From assembly GCA_027452245.1 (NCBI GenBank), contig DAIDGW010000241.1, positions 1 through 33,305 of the forward strand: 33,305 nucleotides of DNA, in the 5' to 3' direction. The position numbers and the translations under genes were made by a program. Origin of the DNA: Acidobacteriaceae bacterium. GTDB lineage: Bacteria; Acidobacteriota; Terriglobia; Terriglobales; Acidobacteriaceae. How positions within the stretch are numbered: the first letter of the stretch is position 1; the number at the start of each line of letters is the position of its first letter. Below the pieces are notes generated by a model that was not told the DNA's origin, did not search any database, and saw nothing but the letters and a program-made list of their open reading frames with translations. Of the stretch, positions 33,134 through 33,305 are shown piece after piece.

Positions 33134-33152
33134 CCGCACCAGCTCTGTGCGG
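33134..33152. other. Hairpin downstream of the right-edge surface protein
   Basis: CCGCAC (33134-33139) pairs perfectly with GTGCGG (33147-33152) across a 7-base loop, 11 bases past the stop of the minus-strand gene. No T-run follows, so it is not a standard terminator. Confidence 0.3.
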
Positions 33153-33162
33153 TGAATTCGCT

Positions 33163-33305
33163 TTAGTTTGTGCCTGTGCCCGTCAGTGCCGTGGTTTCAG
33201 GGCTGCCGACATCCTGATCGTTCACGATAACTTCTCCCGACAATGTCCCGGTCTTGCTGGGCATGAACGTGGCATTGAATGAGCAGGACTTTCCGGGAAG
33301 CAGCA
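33163..33305 (-). CDS. C-terminus of a choice-of-anchor-D / Ig-like repeat surface protein
   Basis: The last about 47 codons of a minus-strand gene whose start lies beyond the right edge. The text LLPGKSCSFNATFMPSKTGT followed by LSGEVIVNDQDVGSPETTAL and TGTGTN is the end of an ASH/choice-of-anchor-D Ig-like domain (pattern C-x-F-x-V-x-F-x-P...G-x-L-x-G-x-x-x-V-x-D...LTGTGT). Acidobacteria carry many long secreted proteins made of such repeats. Only the final module is visible. Confidence 0.8.
   Translation of the reverse strand, partial: LLPGKSCSFNATFMPSKTGTLSGEVIVNDQDVGSPETTALTGTGTN

Noticed and set aside
1-33305. tRNA, rRNA, CRISPR arrays and insertion sequences
   Set aside because: I looked in the gaps and found no cloverleaf-like segments, no regularly spaced repeats and no transposase-like frames.

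Overview
The window looks like a chromosomal segment of an Acidobacteriota (Koribacter/Terriglobia-like) soil bacterium. The basis is gene content and order, not a database match: moderately high GC, no clear mobile element, an uppS-cdsA-dxr-rseP block, a type IV pilus/type II secretion-like assembly operon in the order pilC-pilB-pilM-pilN-pilO-pilP-like-pseudopilin, twin pilins with very short N-terminal leaders, and a choice-of-anchor-D surface protein at the right edge.

Left edge (1-1065): the start of a ParD-like antitoxin gene (runs off the window, minus strand) with tandem 10-bp repeats in front of it, about 490 bp without a convincing gene, and a truncated ORF6N-domain gene. This looks like a small accessory or decay zone. 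Next comes an acyl-CoA mutase large subunit (minus strand). Its two substrate-selecting residues are of the isobutyryl-CoA mutase type, not the methylmalonyl-CoA type. A divergent hypothetical gene follows.

Envelope and isoprenoid block (4075-8526, minus strand): uppS, cdsA, dxr, rseP, transcribed in that order. It covers MEP-pathway isoprenoid supply, the undecaprenyl carrier, CDP-diacylglycerol and intramembrane proteolysis. To its right are a PA0069/SPL-like radical SAM protein and a membrane-anchored SpoIIE/RsbU-type phosphatase.

Pilin and membrane-glycosyltransferase region (11156-21859): two paralogous GT-C/TPR membrane proteins (TMTC/PMT-like), one on each strand, lie around two type IV pilin genes, a PAP2/AUR1-like membrane protein, an ABC-2 transporter pair and a TPR protein. 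Both pilins are preceded by near-identical sigma-54-like promoters (TTGGC-N3-GCAAGTGC core). I infer a pilin production and modification locus in which the GT-C proteins may glycosylate pilin or another surface protein from polyprenyl-linked sugar. The ABC pair occupies the position of PilH/PilI of Myxococcus. A methyltransferase follows.

Right part (21890-33305): two tandem paralogous small secreted proteins, a TSUP exporter with its DUF1634 partner, a LolA-like carrier, and the pilus-assembly operon (25071-32045). That operon ends in a pseudopilin-like protein with an FG/Ser-rich low-complexity tail and contains no secretin gene. Then come an A-type Fe-S carrier (erpA-like, minus strand), a small two-helix membrane protein and the C-terminus of a surface Ig-like repeat protein. 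No rRNA, tRNA, CRISPR array or intact insertion sequence was seen.
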